A DNA stretch of 59,713 bases from F23-B02 sp963610045 (GCA_963610045.1 CAVDMS010000001.1:1-59713); one strand, 5' to 3'; shown: positions 45,865-54,513, numbered from the stretch's first letter. Program-made: numbers and translations. The notes: generated from the sequence alone by a model not told the origin.

Positions 45865-46881
45865 TCAGATTTTATTTACGCCGTTGCGGATGACCTTGAC
45901 GTCGGCGAAGCGTCCCTCGCAGTATGCTACCGCATTCTCGATGGAATACTTGCGCACGAGCAGGTCGGAGGTGTCGGACCAGTAGCCGACGTGCGGCATG
46001 ATTATGAGGTTCTCACGGGGAGGAGTGGAGATCAGGCAGCAGTTGTTGAGGTCGGGGTCCTCGGATTCGAGCATATCAATGCCCGCACCTCTGACGATGC
46101 CCTCGTCGAGCGCCCACTTGAGTGCTTCTTCCTCGACCATTTCGCCACGGCCTTCGTTGATGAATATGGGGTGCTTCTTCATCTTTGCGAAGGTCTCCTT
46201 GTTGAAGAAGTACTTGTTGTCGCCGGTGAGGTTCATGTGCACCGAGATAACGTCGCCTTCTGCAAGGGCGGTGTCGAGATCGACGAGGACCGCACCCTGC
46301 TCCTCTGCGATGTGGGGAGGAAGGTAGGGGTCATATGCGAGGACTCTCATGCCCAGACCCTTGCCTGCGATGCGTCCGACGTGCTGACCGATGCGGCCGA
46401 AGCCGATGATGGAGATGGTCTGACCCTCAACACGCTGCATACCGGGGTGAGCGGTCCAGTCCCAAATCCTCTTTTCCTGAATGTCTCTGTTGTAGTTGAT
46501 GGTGTTTCTCTGGAGAGCCATCATGGATGCAATTGCGTTTTCTGCGGTCTCCTGAGTGCAGTAGTCGAGGATCGAAATGACCGCAACACCCTTGGAGGCG
46601 GCGTATTCGAGGTCGGCTGCGTTGTATCCGGTGGACTGGAAGCTTATGCACTTGCAATGATCCATTGCGTCGATAAGCTCCTTGCCGAAGTACACATAGG
46701 AGTTGATGATAACGTCTGCGTCCTTGATGTCCGCAACGAACTTCTGATTCTTTTCGCAGGTGATGGGAGCGTTGGGGTCATATTCGGAGACGACGTATTC
46801 CGCACCTTCGGGCAGGAAGGTGTAGTCCACCTCGTGGCTCTGACTGACGGTTGCGGGAGTTTCGGCAAAAACAAACTTCAT
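45865..46881 (-). CDS. D-isomer-specific 2-hydroxyacid dehydrogenase
   Basis: A 338-residue NAD-dependent enzyme of the D-2-hydroxyacid dehydrogenase family. IIGFGRIGQHVGRIA is the cofactor loop with downstream Asp in LAYDPYL; the catalytic Arg is in NEGRGEMV, Glu in GAGIDMLESE, and His in IMPHVGYWS. It interconverts a D-2-hydroxyacid and its 2-oxoacid. In this operon it would feed, or drain, the KorDABC 2-oxoacid oxidoreductase. AAAGGAAA precedes the ATG. Confidence 0.88.
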   Translation of the reverse strand: MKFVFAETPATVSQSHEVDYTFLPEGAEYVVSEYDPNAPITCEKNQKFVADIKDADVIINSYVYFGKELIDAMDHCKCISFQSTGYNAADLEYAASKGVAVISILDYCTQETAENAIASMMALQRNTINYNRDIQEKRIWDWTAHPGMQRVEGQTISIIGFGRIGQHVGRIAGKGLGMRVLAYDPYLPPHIAEEQGAVLVDLDTALAEGDVISVHMNLTGDNKYFFNKETFAKMKKHPIFINEGRGEMVEEEALKWALDEGIVRGAGIDMLESEDPDLNNCCLISTPPRENLIIMPHVGYWSDTSDLLVRKYSIENAVAYCEGRFADVKVIRNGVNKI

Positions 46882-46916
46882 GGTGCTTTTTCCTTTCTGT
46901 ATTTTTTCGGTGTTAT

Positions 46917-48362
46917 CTATTCTGCTTTACAAAACAGGTCTGCCTGTGCAAGCTCCTCATCCGTGGGCTTCGAGAGAAGTCCCATCACGACGTAGACCAC
47001 TGCCGAGGAGATAAGTCCGGGCCAGACTGCGTCGATCGAGAAGATGCTGCCCCAACCGGCGTTGTTTCCGACAAGCCACAGTATGACGACTATCAGGGAG
47101 ATGAGCATACTGTAAAACGATGCCTTTGCGGTCGGCTTGCGCCAGAACATACCGAGAACGGTCGGGAAGAAGAGCGAGGACGACTGGAAGGTGAATGCGA
47201 TCATCAGCAGGGAGATCACGTTGTACTTCCACCATGCGAGGACCGCACCGATGATGCCGATGAGCAGCGACGTGAGCATGCCCATGTATTTGAGCGACTT
47301 CTCGGATGCCTTCGGATTTATGCAGTCTCTGTAGATGTCCATGGTGATGTTTGCGGAGCAGAGGTTTATGCAAACGACGCCGGTGGACATGATCGCCGCA
47401 AATACGCCGACGAGGACAATGCCGGATACGCCTGCGGGGAAGTACCTTGAGACGATCGCAGCGTATGCGCTGCTGCCGGCGGGAAGCTCAGGCATGAGGA
47501 CTCTTGCGGAAAGACCCATGATCGTTGCGCCGAGCGCAATGAACAGGATCGCCAGCGACGCCCACAGTGTGCCCCTTCTCGACGCCGACGGACTTTTTGC
47601 TGCAAAGCAGCGGGTGTAGCTGTCCATGCTCGTAAAGAACGAGAATATCGAGCTTACGGCAAGCGCAAGCGTTGTTCCCCAGCCGGCACGGCCGAGGTCA
47701 AACCATTCGGGCGGAAGCGTTTTGAGCTGATCGAAGCCGCCGATGGCGCTGCCGGAGAGCGGGATGCCGATTATGACGGTTCCGAGGATTATCAGCAAAA
47801 ACTGTATCCAAGTCGTGTAGGTGATGGCAAGGAGACCGCCGATGGCGGAGTAGAGGACCGTTACGACGGTGCTTACGATGAAGCAGGTCGAAACGTCCCA
47901 GCCCGTTATGGTCGTGAGCATACTGCCCATTGCAACAAGCTGACTTGCAAGGAAGGCAAGGTTTGCAAGGAAGCAGCATATGACGACTATCATACCGGAG
48001 CGCTTGTCGTAACGCTGGGAAATAAATGCGGGATAGGTGATGGTTTGAAGCCTTTTACCTACGGTGCTTGCTTTCTTTGAGAAAGTGAGACCGAACAGCA
48101 GGCAGCCGACGGAGAGGATAACGACATACCAACCTCCGCAGACGCCGAGATTAAAGGCGTCCGTGGACGTGCCGACGATAGACGAACCGCCTATCCAAGA
48201 GCTCATCCACATTGCAGCGAGGGAGAATGTGCCGAGAGATTTGCCCGCTACATAAAAGTCTTCGCTCGTTTTACTTTTTTTATAGCCTACGACACCAAGC
48301 ACGGCCATTATTGCAAAATAGACGATGATTATGATGCCGTCAACAAGTCTTAAATTGCCCAT
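46917..48362 (-). CDS. Sodium:solute symporter (SSS family)
   Basis: A 481-residue protein with about 13 membrane segments. VAGKSLGTFSLAAMWMSSWIGGSSIVG and TYPAFISQRYDKRSG (cited as parts: FSLAAMWMSSWIGG, FISQRYDKRSG) match the SSS family of Na+-coupled carriers for proline, pantothenate, acetate and other acids. It is the likely importer for the operon's substrate. AGAGAGTG precedes the ATG. A hairpin at 48387-48411 separates it from korC. Confidence 0.9.
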   Translation of the reverse strand: MGNLRLVDGIIIIVYFAIMAVLGVVGYKKSKTSEDFYVAGKSLGTFSLAAMWMSSWIGGSSIVGTSTDAFNLGVCGGWYVVILSVGCLLFGLTFSKKASTVGKRLQTITYPAFISQRYDKRSGMIVVICCFLANLAFLASQLVAMGSMLTTITGWDVSTCFIVSTVVTVLYSAIGGLLAITYTTWIQFLLIILGTVIIGIPLSGSAIGGFDQLKTLPPEWFDLGRAGWGTTLALAVSSIFSFFTSMDSYTRCFAAKSPSASRRGTLWASLAILFIALGATIMGLSARVLMPELPAGSSAYAAIVSRYFPAGVSGIVLVGVFAAIMSTGVVCINLCSANITMDIYRDCINPKASEKSLKYMGMLTSLLIGIIGAVLAWWKYNVISLLMIAFTFQSSSLFFPTVLGMFWRKPTAKASFYSMLISLIVVILWLVGNNAGWGSIFSIDAVWPGLISSAVVYVVMGLLSKPTDEELAQADLFCKAE

Positions 48363-48386
48363 TTTATCACTCTCTTACTTTCCGTG

Positions 48387-48411
48387 GCGGAGAGACGGAG
48401 AGTCTCTCCGC
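48387..48411. repeat. Hairpin between korC and the symporter gene
   Basis: Perfect 9-bp stem GCGGAGAGA/TCTCTCCGC with a 7-base loop. It has no T-run on the minus strand, so it looks like an mRNA-processing or stability element inside the operon rather than a terminator. Confidence 0.55.
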
Positions 48412-48443
48412 TTTATGCTTTTTCGGGTGGGGGCGAGTGCGGA

Positions 48444-48989
48444 TCAGCCTATGCTTGCCTTTGCCGCTTCAACACCCCTGTCAAACGCAACTGCGTTCTT
48501 GGGGTTTACCTTGCCCTTCTTTGCGAAGAAGTAATCTATTGCGCCACGCATATAATCGACGTCGAAGTCGGGAGATGCGTATGCGAGAGCGCCGAGCATG
48601 ACGATGTTCGTGCCTTTGGGGTTGTGCAGCTCGTTTGCGATATCCGTTGCGGGAACCATGACGACCTTGATGTCGCTGCGGAACTCACGGTCGGGACGAA
48701 CGAGGGAGCTGTTGACGAGGATGATACCGCCGGGGCGAACCTGGCTTTCAAACTTGTCGATCGCAGCGTCGTTGAGCGTGTAGAGGATGTCGAGCTGGTG
48801 GCAGTAGGGGCTTGCGATCTCCTCGTCGCTGATCTTGATGTTGCAGTTTGCGGTGCCGCCTCGCATCTCGGAGCCGTAGGACGGATACCAGGTCACGTTC
48901 TTTCCGTCTTCCATTCCGGCGTCGGCAAGGATCATGCCTGCGGACAGAACGCCCTGACCGCCAAAACCGGAGCAAATAATTTCAGTCAT
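48444..48989 (-). CDS. korC: 2-oxoacid:ferredoxin oxidoreductase, gamma subunit
   Basis: A 181-residue gamma-type subunit: MTEIICSGFGGQGVLSAG is the family N-terminus, and SYGSEMRGGTANCNIKIS the second block. With KorA, KorB and KorD it forms the enzyme that converts a 2-oxoacid and CoA to acyl-CoA, CO2 and reduced ferredoxin. The ATG at 48989 lies two bases from the korB stop with AAGGAGG upstream. Specificity (2-oxoglutarate, branched-chain or aryl) is not decided by this subunit; the symbol denotes the family. Confidence 0.9.
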   Translation of the reverse strand: MTEIICSGFGGQGVLSAGMILADAGMEDGKNVTWYPSYGSEMRGGTANCNIKISDEEIASPYCHQLDILYTLNDAAIDKFESQVRPGGIILVNSSLVRPDREFRSDIKVVMVPATDIANELHNPKGTNIVMLGALAYASPDFDVDYMRGAIDYFFAKKGKVNPKNAVAFDRGVEAAKASIG

Positions 48990-48990
48990 A

Positions 48991-49728
48991 TTACTTAGCC
49001 TCCTTGTCAACAAATTCGCCGAGCTTAAAGAACTGCTCCTGCTGCTCCTTCATGAACTTGAGAGCGTCCGCAGGCGCCTTGTTCCAGTTGGTCGGACAGG
49101 GGCTGAGGACCTCGACAAGGCAGAAGCCTTCGCCGTTCATCTGCTTTTTGAGAGCCTTCTTTATCATCTGGGTGGTCTTAACGACGTTTGCGGGGCTGTC
49201 AACTGCGCCTCTGGCGAGGTACGCTATGTCGAACTCCTTGAGAGCCTTGGTAACGTCGAAGGGGTTGCCGTTTTTGGCAACGTCTCTGCCGTAGGGAGAG
49301 GAGGTGGTCTTCATGCCGGGGAGGGTCGCAGGGGACATCTGACCGCCGGTCATGCCGAAAACGCTGTTGTTGACGACGAGAGCGAGGATGTTCTCGTTTC
49401 TCAGAGCGCAGTGGATGGTGCTTTCCATGCCTATCGAATAGGCGGAGCCGTCGCCGGGGTGGGCAACGACGATCGCATCGGGACGTGCACGCTTTACGCC
49501 GGATGCGGTGATTATCGGACGGCCGTGGGCAGCGCCGACGGTATTAAACTGCATGACCATCTGCGCAAATTCGCCGCAGGCGACGTCCTCTACCATTATG
49601 ATCTTATCTTCAATGCCGAGAGACTCGACCGCCTCTGCCAGCATTCTGCATACTATGCCGTGACCGCAGCCGGGACACCAACCGATGTGGGCTTCGGTGT
49701 TTATGCTCTTGGGTACAACACATTTCAT
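48991..49728 (-). CDS. korB: 2-oxoacid:ferredoxin oxidoreductase, TPP-binding beta subunit
   Basis: A 245-residue catalytic subunit. WCPGCGHGI is the N-terminal Cys block; the thiamine-diphosphate motif is GDGSAYSIGMES... NNSVFGMTGGQ, with conserved TPP/Mg residues Asp and Asn. LSPCPTNWNKAP near the end is usual for KorB/VorA. AAGGAGG precedes the ATG. Sits between korA and korC. Confidence 0.93.
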   Translation of the reverse strand: MKCVVPKSINTEAHIGWCPGCGHGIVCRMLAEAVESLGIEDKIIMVEDVACGEFAQMVMQFNTVGAAHGRPIITASGVKRARPDAIVVAHPGDGSAYSIGMESTIHCALRNENILALVVNNSVFGMTGGQMSPATLPGMKTTSSPYGRDVAKNGNPFDVTKALKEFDIAYLARGAVDSPANVVKTTQMIKKALKKQMNGEGFCLVEVLSPCPTNWNKAPADALKFMKEQQEQFFKLGEFVDKEAK

Positions 49729-49742
49729 AGGTTCGTCCCTCC

Positions 49743-50795
49743 TTATTTATTAAGCATTGCTTTGACCCTGTCAAGGATTATCTCCTCGGAGGGTACGTTT
49801 GCAAACTCGCCGTAAACCTCAACGGGATACTTGCCGCCGGTTGCGAGCTTAACGTCGTCCGCCATCTGACCGAGAATGTTCATCTCAACGGTCAGGAAGC
49901 CCTTGACCTGATCGCCGAGAGCGTCAAACGCCTTCTGTGGGAAGGGCCAAAGAGTGATGGGACGGATAAGTCCGAGCTTGATGCCCTGCGCACGGGCAAG
50001 CTTGACGGCGGACTTGGAAACACGGGAGCTGATGCCGTATGCCACGAGTACGATCTCCGCATCGTCGGTCTCAACGCATTCCCAACGCTGCTCGTTCTCG
50101 GTGATCTCGGCGTACTTGTTCTTGAGGTAGTCGGTGTACGCCTCGGCGCCGATGGTGTAGTAGGTGTTCCAAACGACCTTCTGCGGCTCGCCTGCCTGTC
50201 TGGGACCGACAGCCCAATCGTAGGTGTCGATGTCGTGCTCCTTCATTTCTGGAAGCTCGACGGGCTCGACCATCTGACCGATCGCAGCGTCGGAGCCGAT
50301 GAGGACCGGGTGACGGTACTTCTCGGCAAGATCAAAGGCGATGTACGCAAGGTTTGCGTTTTCCTGTACGGATGCCGGTGCGAGAACTATCGTGCGATAG
50401 TCGCCGTGACCGCCGCCGCGGGTGAGCTGCCAATAGTCGCCCTGACCCTGGAAAATGTCGCCGAGTCCGGAGCCGATACGCATAACGTCCGCAATGACTG
50501 CGGGAATGTCGTTGCCGCAAAGGTAGGAGATACCCTCCTGCTTGAGAGAGAATCCCGGACCGGAAGAAGTGGTGAGCGCTCTTGCGCCGGTGCAGGCTGC
50601 GCCGAAAAGCATATTGATGCCCGCAACCTCGGATTCGGTCTGAACAAACTGACCGCCGACCTCAGCCATTCTCCAGGACATATACTCAAGTATTTCCGTC
50701 TGAGGAGTGATGGGGTAACCGCTGAAGAAGCGGCAGCCGGCACGCAGGCAAGCTTCGGCAAATGCCTCGTTGCCTTTCATAAGAACTTTTGCCAT
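49743..50795 (-). CDS. korA: 2-oxoacid:ferredoxin oxidoreductase, alpha subunit
   Basis: A 350-residue alpha subunit. GNEAFAEACLRAGCRFFSGYPITPQTE is the family start (key part GYPITPQTE); TTSSGPGFSLKQEG and QGQGDYWQLTRGGGHGDYR are core blocks. The C-terminal half has GLIRPITLWPFP and VEMNILGQM. The ATG at 50795 has AAGGAGGAG upstream; an extension beyond it overlaps korD and is rejected. Substrate-determining residues cannot be read with confidence. Confidence 0.92.
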   Translation of the reverse strand: MAKVLMKGNEAFAEACLRAGCRFFSGYPITPQTEILEYMSWRMAEVGGQFVQTESEVAGINMLFGAACTGARALTTSSGPGFSLKQEGISYLCGNDIPAVIADVMRIGSGLGDIFQGQGDYWQLTRGGGHGDYRTIVLAPASVQENANLAYIAFDLAEKYRHPVLIGSDAAIGQMVEPVELPEMKEHDIDTYDWAVGPRQAGEPQKVVWNTYYTIGAEAYTDYLKNKYAEITENEQRWECVETDDAEIVLVAYGISSRVSKSAVKLARAQGIKLGLIRPITLWPFPQKAFDALGDQVKGFLTVEMNILGQMADDVKLATGGKYPVEVYGEFANVPSEEIILDRVKAMLNK

Positions 50796-50811
50796 AGGTG
50801 ATTTCTCCTCC

Positions 50812-51009
50812 TTACTCAATTTCGATAACGTAATCGGGGCACATCCTGTAGCATGAGCCACACTGGACGCACTTCTCTTCGTCTACCTTGACGATCTCAT
50901 AGCCCTGCTCACCGAGAACTCCGGCAGGAGATATGGCACCCTTCGGGCAGACGCTCATGCAAAGGAAGCAGCCTTTGCAGCGCTCGGTGCTGAATTTGAT
51001 TTTCGCCAT
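50812..51009 (-). CDS. korD: 2-oxoacid:ferredoxin oxidoreductase, 4Fe-4S delta subunit
   Basis: A 65-residue two-cluster ferredoxin: CKGCFLCMSVCP and CVQCGSCYRMCP each supply the CxxCxxCxxxCP pattern. It takes electrons from KorAB and hands them to soluble ferredoxin. First gene of the ten-gene operon. The ATG at 51009 lies 11 bases after AGGAGG; a TTG nine bases upstream would be too close to that site. Confidence 0.92.
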   Translation of the reverse strand: MAKIKFSTERCKGCFLCMSVCPKGAISPAGVLGEQGYEIVKVDEEKCVQCGSCYRMCPDYVIEIE

Positions 51010-51093
51010 AACCTTCAATTCCTCCTATTTGAAGTATCGGGTATTCCGTAGGATATACCCGTAAGGGGGACAGCCCCCCTTCTCCCTACAATG

Positions 51094-51119
51094 CAGAACG
51101 GCGTTCTGTTAAGCAGAAC
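51094..51119. promoter_or_regulatory. Operator cluster 1 (probable IclR site)
   Basis: Perfect 15-bp palindrome CAGAACG-G-CGTTCTG (51094-51108), then five bases and a third half-site CAGAAC (51114-51119). Confidence 0.68.
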
Positions 51120-51177
51120 AAATTTTAGCGGCTCATTGTGCCGCTAAGTGAGATTTTGCGCCGTGTAAGCTCCTTTT

Positions 51178-51207
51178 GTTCTGAATTACAGAACGGCGTT
51201 CTGTAAT
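51178..51207. promoter_or_regulatory. Operator cluster 2 (probable IclR site)
   Basis: Half-site GTTCTG (51178-51183), five bases, then the same 15-bp palindrome (51189-51203), here extended to a perfect 23-bp palindrome (51185-51207). It is the mirror image of cluster 1. Confidence 0.7.
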
Positions 51208-51221
51208 GCGCTTGTAAAAAA

Positions 51222-51269
51222 CCAACCCTCAGTTGATACGTTAATTTTAGCATATCAAAAGAGGGTTGG
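51222..51269 (-). terminator. Terminator of iclR
   Basis: CCAACCCTC (51222-51230) pairs with GAGGGTTGG (51261-51269), and TTGATA with TATCAA inside it. T-run on the minus strand. It separates iclR from the acid operon. Confidence 0.88.
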
Positions 51270-51334
51270 CAATAGCTACGTTTGTATGAATATGACTTGT
51301 CGTTTTTGTGCAACATGTGCAAAAAATCGACGGC

Positions 51335-52099
51335 TTACAGGTTTGCGGCGATCTGCGCGGCGGCGGTTTTTAAAAGCTTTGCGTAAGGCTCGATCTTGTC
51401 CTTCGTGAGATGCGAGATGCTGCCGCTGAGCGAGATCCCGCCCACGACCTCCCGTGCGTTGCGCATGATGGCAACGCCGACACAGCGAAGTCCGATCGTG
51501 TTCTCCTGCTCGTCAATGGCGTAGCCTCTGGAGCGGACAAGCTCTAGCTCCTTACGGAGAAGCGTGGGGTCCGCTATTGAATACTCCGTTTCACGGCAGA
51601 GCGGGATGGAAAGGTAGTCGTTTATAAAGGATTCGGGCATATTAGCCAACATCGCCTTGCCGCTGCTGGTGAGATGCATCGGCTCGGAGGTGTTGACCAT
51701 CATCATTCCGATGTCTTCACCGGCGGTTGCGGGAGTGCAATAGGTGGCGTTGAGATAAAACACCTGATAGCCGAGGGGGATGGTCAGATAGACGGTCTCT
51801 CCGGTCTGCGCCACCAGTGCGTTTACTATGGGAGCCGCTATGTTCTGAAGATTGTTTGACGCCGCCGCCGCTCTGCCGAGCCTTGCCAGACTCGGACCGA
51901 GGCTGTACTTGCTGCTGTCCTCGTTCTTCGTCACATAGTTCATTGCAGACAGCGTGGACAGTATATCGAATACGTTGCTTTTGTACATTCCGAGCTTTTC
52001 GCTGATCTCGGTGATACTGAGCGGCTGCTTCTCGTTGAAGCATTCGAGAACACGCATCGCCTTATATAAACTCTTTATTTTGATTCTCTCGTCGGTCAT
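51335..52099 (-). CDS. IclR family transcriptional regulator
   Basis: A 254-residue IclR regulator. The winged helix reads SLYKAMRVLECFNEKQPLSITEISEKLGMYKSNVF (key parts AMRVLECF and ITEISEKLGMYKS). The effector domain has YLTIPLG, MHLTSSGKAMLANMP, RGYAIDEQEN and VGGISLSGS. Effector likely a small carboxylic acid, as for the family. The ATG at 52099 has AAGGACAG upstream. It is upstream of, and co-directional with, the ten-gene operon, separated by a terminator and two operator-like palindromes, so it is the obvious controller. Confidence 0.92.
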   Translation of the reverse strand: MTDERIKIKSLYKAMRVLECFNEKQPLSITEISEKLGMYKSNVFDILSTLSAMNYVTKNEDSSKYSLGPSLARLGRAAAASNNLQNIAAPIVNALVAQTGETVYLTIPLGYQVFYLNATYCTPATAGEDIGMMMVNTSEPMHLTSSGKAMLANMPESFINDYLSIPLCRETEYSIADPTLLRKELELVRSRGYAIDEQENTIGLRCVGVAIMRNAREVVGGISLSGSISHLTKDKIEPYAKLLKTAAAQIAANL

Positions 52100-52154
52100 A
52101 AAAAATCTGTCCTTATATATTGTTTTAATGTGAGGGTGGGTCTGCGCATAGCAG

Positions 52155-52183
52155 ATACTACCACACATAACTTGAAATTACAA
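52155..52183 (-). promoter_or_regulatory. Promoter of iclR
   Basis: On the minus strand TTGTAA (52183-52178), exact 17-bp spacer, TAGTAT (52160-52155). Confidence 0.6.
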
Positions 52184-52266
52184 TCATAAAAAATGCATTT
52201 TTGCGCATACCCCCGCAAAAATGCCGCAAAACACGGTGTTTTTCTACTCTCAGCTTAAACGGCATA

Positions 52267-52308
52267 AAAACCCCGCCTTGCGGTTTAGGCGCCGCAAGGC
52301 GGGGTTTT
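52267..52308. terminator. Bidirectional terminator before iclR
   Basis: Perfect 17-bp stem (52267-52283 with 52292-52308), 8-base loop, AAAA/TTTT flanks. It ends the carboxypeptidase-lipoprotein operon. Confidence 0.92.
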
Positions 52309-52311
52309 GTT

Positions 52312-53055
52312 TCAGTAAACCAGATTTATAAGTGCGTAACTGCTGTCGATAAGCGGCTCCGTGACGTAGCGTCCGTTCACGACGTACACGGTGAAGCTCT
52401 CCTCCTTCGCAAGCGGCTCCGTCCCGCTGCCGGAAAGCTCAAGGCTCACGCTTAACGTAAGCGCCTCCGTCACCTCGGCGTTTCGGCAGGTGTCCCTCAT
52501 GCTGCGGTACGCCTCTACAAGGCGCTTTGCGTCGGCAACGGAGCAGCCGTGGTCCAACGCAAACTCGGACCAACCGGCGTCATTCCATGCGTCCGCCGCC
52601 GTGCAGAGAACATCGACGCTGTCTGCGACCTTTTTAAGCTCCGCCGAGAAATCCTCGCAGGCACTCTGCGGCAGAGCGTCGCTGCTTATGCTCTTTATCG
52701 AAAAGCACCAGTCGTCGCCGTAGCGCTCGGCGTAGCTTTCCCTTGTGCTTTCGATGAGCACATTCTGCTCGTCGAGTGGCAGAAACGGCGTTCCGCCGCC
52801 GGAGAGGATGCCCAGCGCCGTCGTCAGATCGTCGCCGTAAAAGCTGTCGCAGCGCAGATCCCAGTAGCCGATGAAGCCGTCGTAGTCCATGTTGCACAGC
52901 GAGAGCATCCGCTCCTGCCATTTTTCAAACTCCGAAAGCTCCGGCGGGTTGCTCGCCTTCGGCTTCGTCTCCGGCTTTTTGCCGCCGGAGCAGGCGGCAA
53001 GCGAGCATATGAGCAGGACGCAGAGCAGGGCGGACACGATCCTTTTAAGCCTCAT
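52312..53055 (-). CDS. Lipoprotein of unknown function
   Basis: A 247-residue exported lipoprotein: signal peptide with lipobox SLAAC, then a Lys/Pro-rich linker (GGKKPETKPKASNPP) and a mixed alpha/beta domain that I do not recognise. Notable stretches are CNMDYDGFIGYWDLRCDSFYG and a C-terminal beta-rich part ending NGRYVTEPLIDSSYALINLVY (cited in part: FTVYVVNGRYV). Start ATG overlaps the carboxypeptidase stop by four bases, with GGAGGAAG upstream, so the proteins are made together and probably work together at the membrane surface. Confidence 0.7.
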   Translation of the reverse strand: MRLKRIVSALLCVLLICSLAACSGGKKPETKPKASNPPELSEFEKWQERMLSLCNMDYDGFIGYWDLRCDSFYGDDLTTALGILSGGGTPFLPLDEQNVLIESTRESYAERYGDDWCFSIKSISSDALPQSACEDFSAELKKVADSVDVLCTAADAWNDAGWSEFALDHGCSVADAKRLVEAYRSMRDTCRNAEVTEALTLSVSLELSGSGTEPLAKEESFTVYVVNGRYVTEPLIDSSYALINLVY

Positions 53056-54494
53056 TTCCGCTTCCTCCCTCCGTTTTCGCCGCCGAGGAAGTCCTCGTAA
53101 TATTTCTTGTGCGCCTCCTTTTCACGGCGCTCGTTTTCGACCCTGCGGCGCTGTGCATTTCTGCGGCGGCGCTTTTCCTCCTCAATCCTTCTGCGTCTGC
53201 GACGGATGAGCGTCAGCACCGTCGCCGCAAGTATCAGCAGGACGATGACTATCGCGAGCAGGCTCATCCAGCTTTGCGAGAAGAAGCCGACGACCTCGCT
53301 CTTGAGCGACGCCCACACGGAAGCGTCAACGTCGTTTGCCGCAACGAGCGGCACACTGCCGTAGGTCTCGCCGTCGGGGCCGAGCACCGTGAGCGTACCG
53401 TACTCCTCGCCCGTCTTGACGGGCGCCTCCGCAGTCTCGGAATTAAGCTTCACGACCTTTTGAAGCTCGCTTACGTCCAAGCCCTCCGGCAGGAAATAGC
53501 GGAAGCTCTTTCCCGCAACGAGCTGCGCCTCCGCTCCCTCGGCGCTTTTTGTGACCCCGATCGTTCCGAAGCTCTCGCCCTTTTCGACGACCTTGCGCAC
53601 GGAGAAGTTGTTAAACGCCCAGTCGAGCAGATTCATCGTGTCGATGAAGTTCTGCGATTTGCCGCAGCCGAGGACGATGACGAGTACCCTGACGCCGTTT
53701 TTCTCGGCAGCGCCCGCAAGACAGTAGCCCGCCTGCGTGGTGTGACCCGTCTTTAAGCCGAAGGCTCCCGAATAAACAAAGCCGGAGCCGTAATAGGAAT
53801 TGGGATTTATAAGTCCGTTGGTGTTTTGAAGTTGCCTTGCGTCGTGCGTTTCCGTGGCGGGGACGGTGTACTCCCTTGTGCCGCAGATCTCAAGTATCAG
53901 CTCGTGGCCGAGCGCCTCCCTTGCAATGATCGCAAGGTCCGATGCGCTGCTGTAATGTCCGGGACGGGACAAGCCGTTTGTGTTTGCAAACCTTGTGTCG
54001 GTGCAGCCAAGCTCCTGCGCCCTCTTGTTCATCAGCGCAACGAAGCCGTCAATGGAGCCGGAAACGTGGACCGCCATGACGTTGCACGCCTCGTTTGAGG
54101 ACGCGAGCATGGCGCAGTACATGAGGTCACGCAGACTGAGCGATTCGCCGGGGGAGAGGTTCAGCGGGCCCCGGACCTCTTCGGGGATGCCGTTCATATA
54201 GTCGTTGCCGACCGGCACCTTGTCGTCGAGCGAGACCTCGCCCCGCTCCACCGCCTCGGTGACAAGCAGCACAGTCATTATCTTTGTGAGGCTTGCGGGG
54301 TCGGCCGCAAGCTTTTCGTTCTTGCCGTAAAGCACTCTGCCGCCGTCAAGCTCCATAACGATGGCGCAGGAGGCGTTCGTATTCGGCGCAGGAAGAACGT
54401 ATTCGCCGTAGTCGAGAGCCGCCGCTGCGGGATAAAACGCTGCGGCAAGCAGGCAAAGCAGCAGAAGCACGGCTGTAATGCGCAGTTTTTTCAT
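53052..54494 (-). CDS. D-alanyl-D-alanine carboxypeptidase (PBP5/DacF type)
   Basis: A 480-residue low-molecular-weight penicillin-binding protein that trims the terminal D-Ala of peptidoglycan pentapeptide. Signal peptide (residues 1-26); SxxK at SLTK 68-71, SxN in ASSNEACN, and KTG in LKTGHTTQAG. A PBP5-like beta domain follows, then a membrane segment (WMSLLAIVIVLLILAATVLTL) and a strongly basic Arg-rich cytoplasmic tail, unlike the amphipathic anchor of E. coli PBP5. GGGAGAAAA precedes the ATG. Confidence 0.92.
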   Translation of the reverse strand: MKKLRITAVLLLLCLLAAAFYPAAAALDYGEYVLPAPNTNASCAIVMELDGGRVLYGKNEKLAADPASLTKIMTVLLVTEAVERGEVSLDDKVPVGNDYMNGIPEEVRGPLNLSPGESLSLRDLMYCAMLASSNEACNVMAVHVSGSIDGFVALMNKRAQELGCTDTRFANTNGLSRPGHYSSASDLAIIAREALGHELILEICGTREYTVPATETHDARQLQNTNGLINPNSYYGSGFVYSGAFGLKTGHTTQAGYCLAGAAEKNGVRVLVIVLGCGKSQNFIDTMNLLDWAFNNFSVRKVVEKGESFGTIGVTKSAEGAEAQLVAGKSFRYFLPEGLDVSELQKVVKLNSETAEAPVKTGEEYGTLTVLGPDGETYGSVPLVAANDVDASVWASLKSEVVGFFSQSWMSLLAIVIVLLILAATVLTLIRRRRRRIEEEKRRRRNAQRRRVENERREKEAHKKYYEDFLGGENGGRKRK

Positions 54495-54513
54495 CTTTTT
54501 CTCCCATTTCGGA

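Larger units (their letters stand above)
51010..51334. other. Regulatory intergenic region between iclR and korD
   Basis: No gene. From the iclR side it holds the iclR terminator, an operator cluster, a TAGCGGC/GCCGCTA hairpin (51126-51146), a second operator cluster, a hairpin GGGGG/CCCCC near 51065-51080 and GGGTAT/ATACCC near 51038-51060 in the korD leader. I could not place a convincing -35/-10 pair for the operon. Confidence 0.6.
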
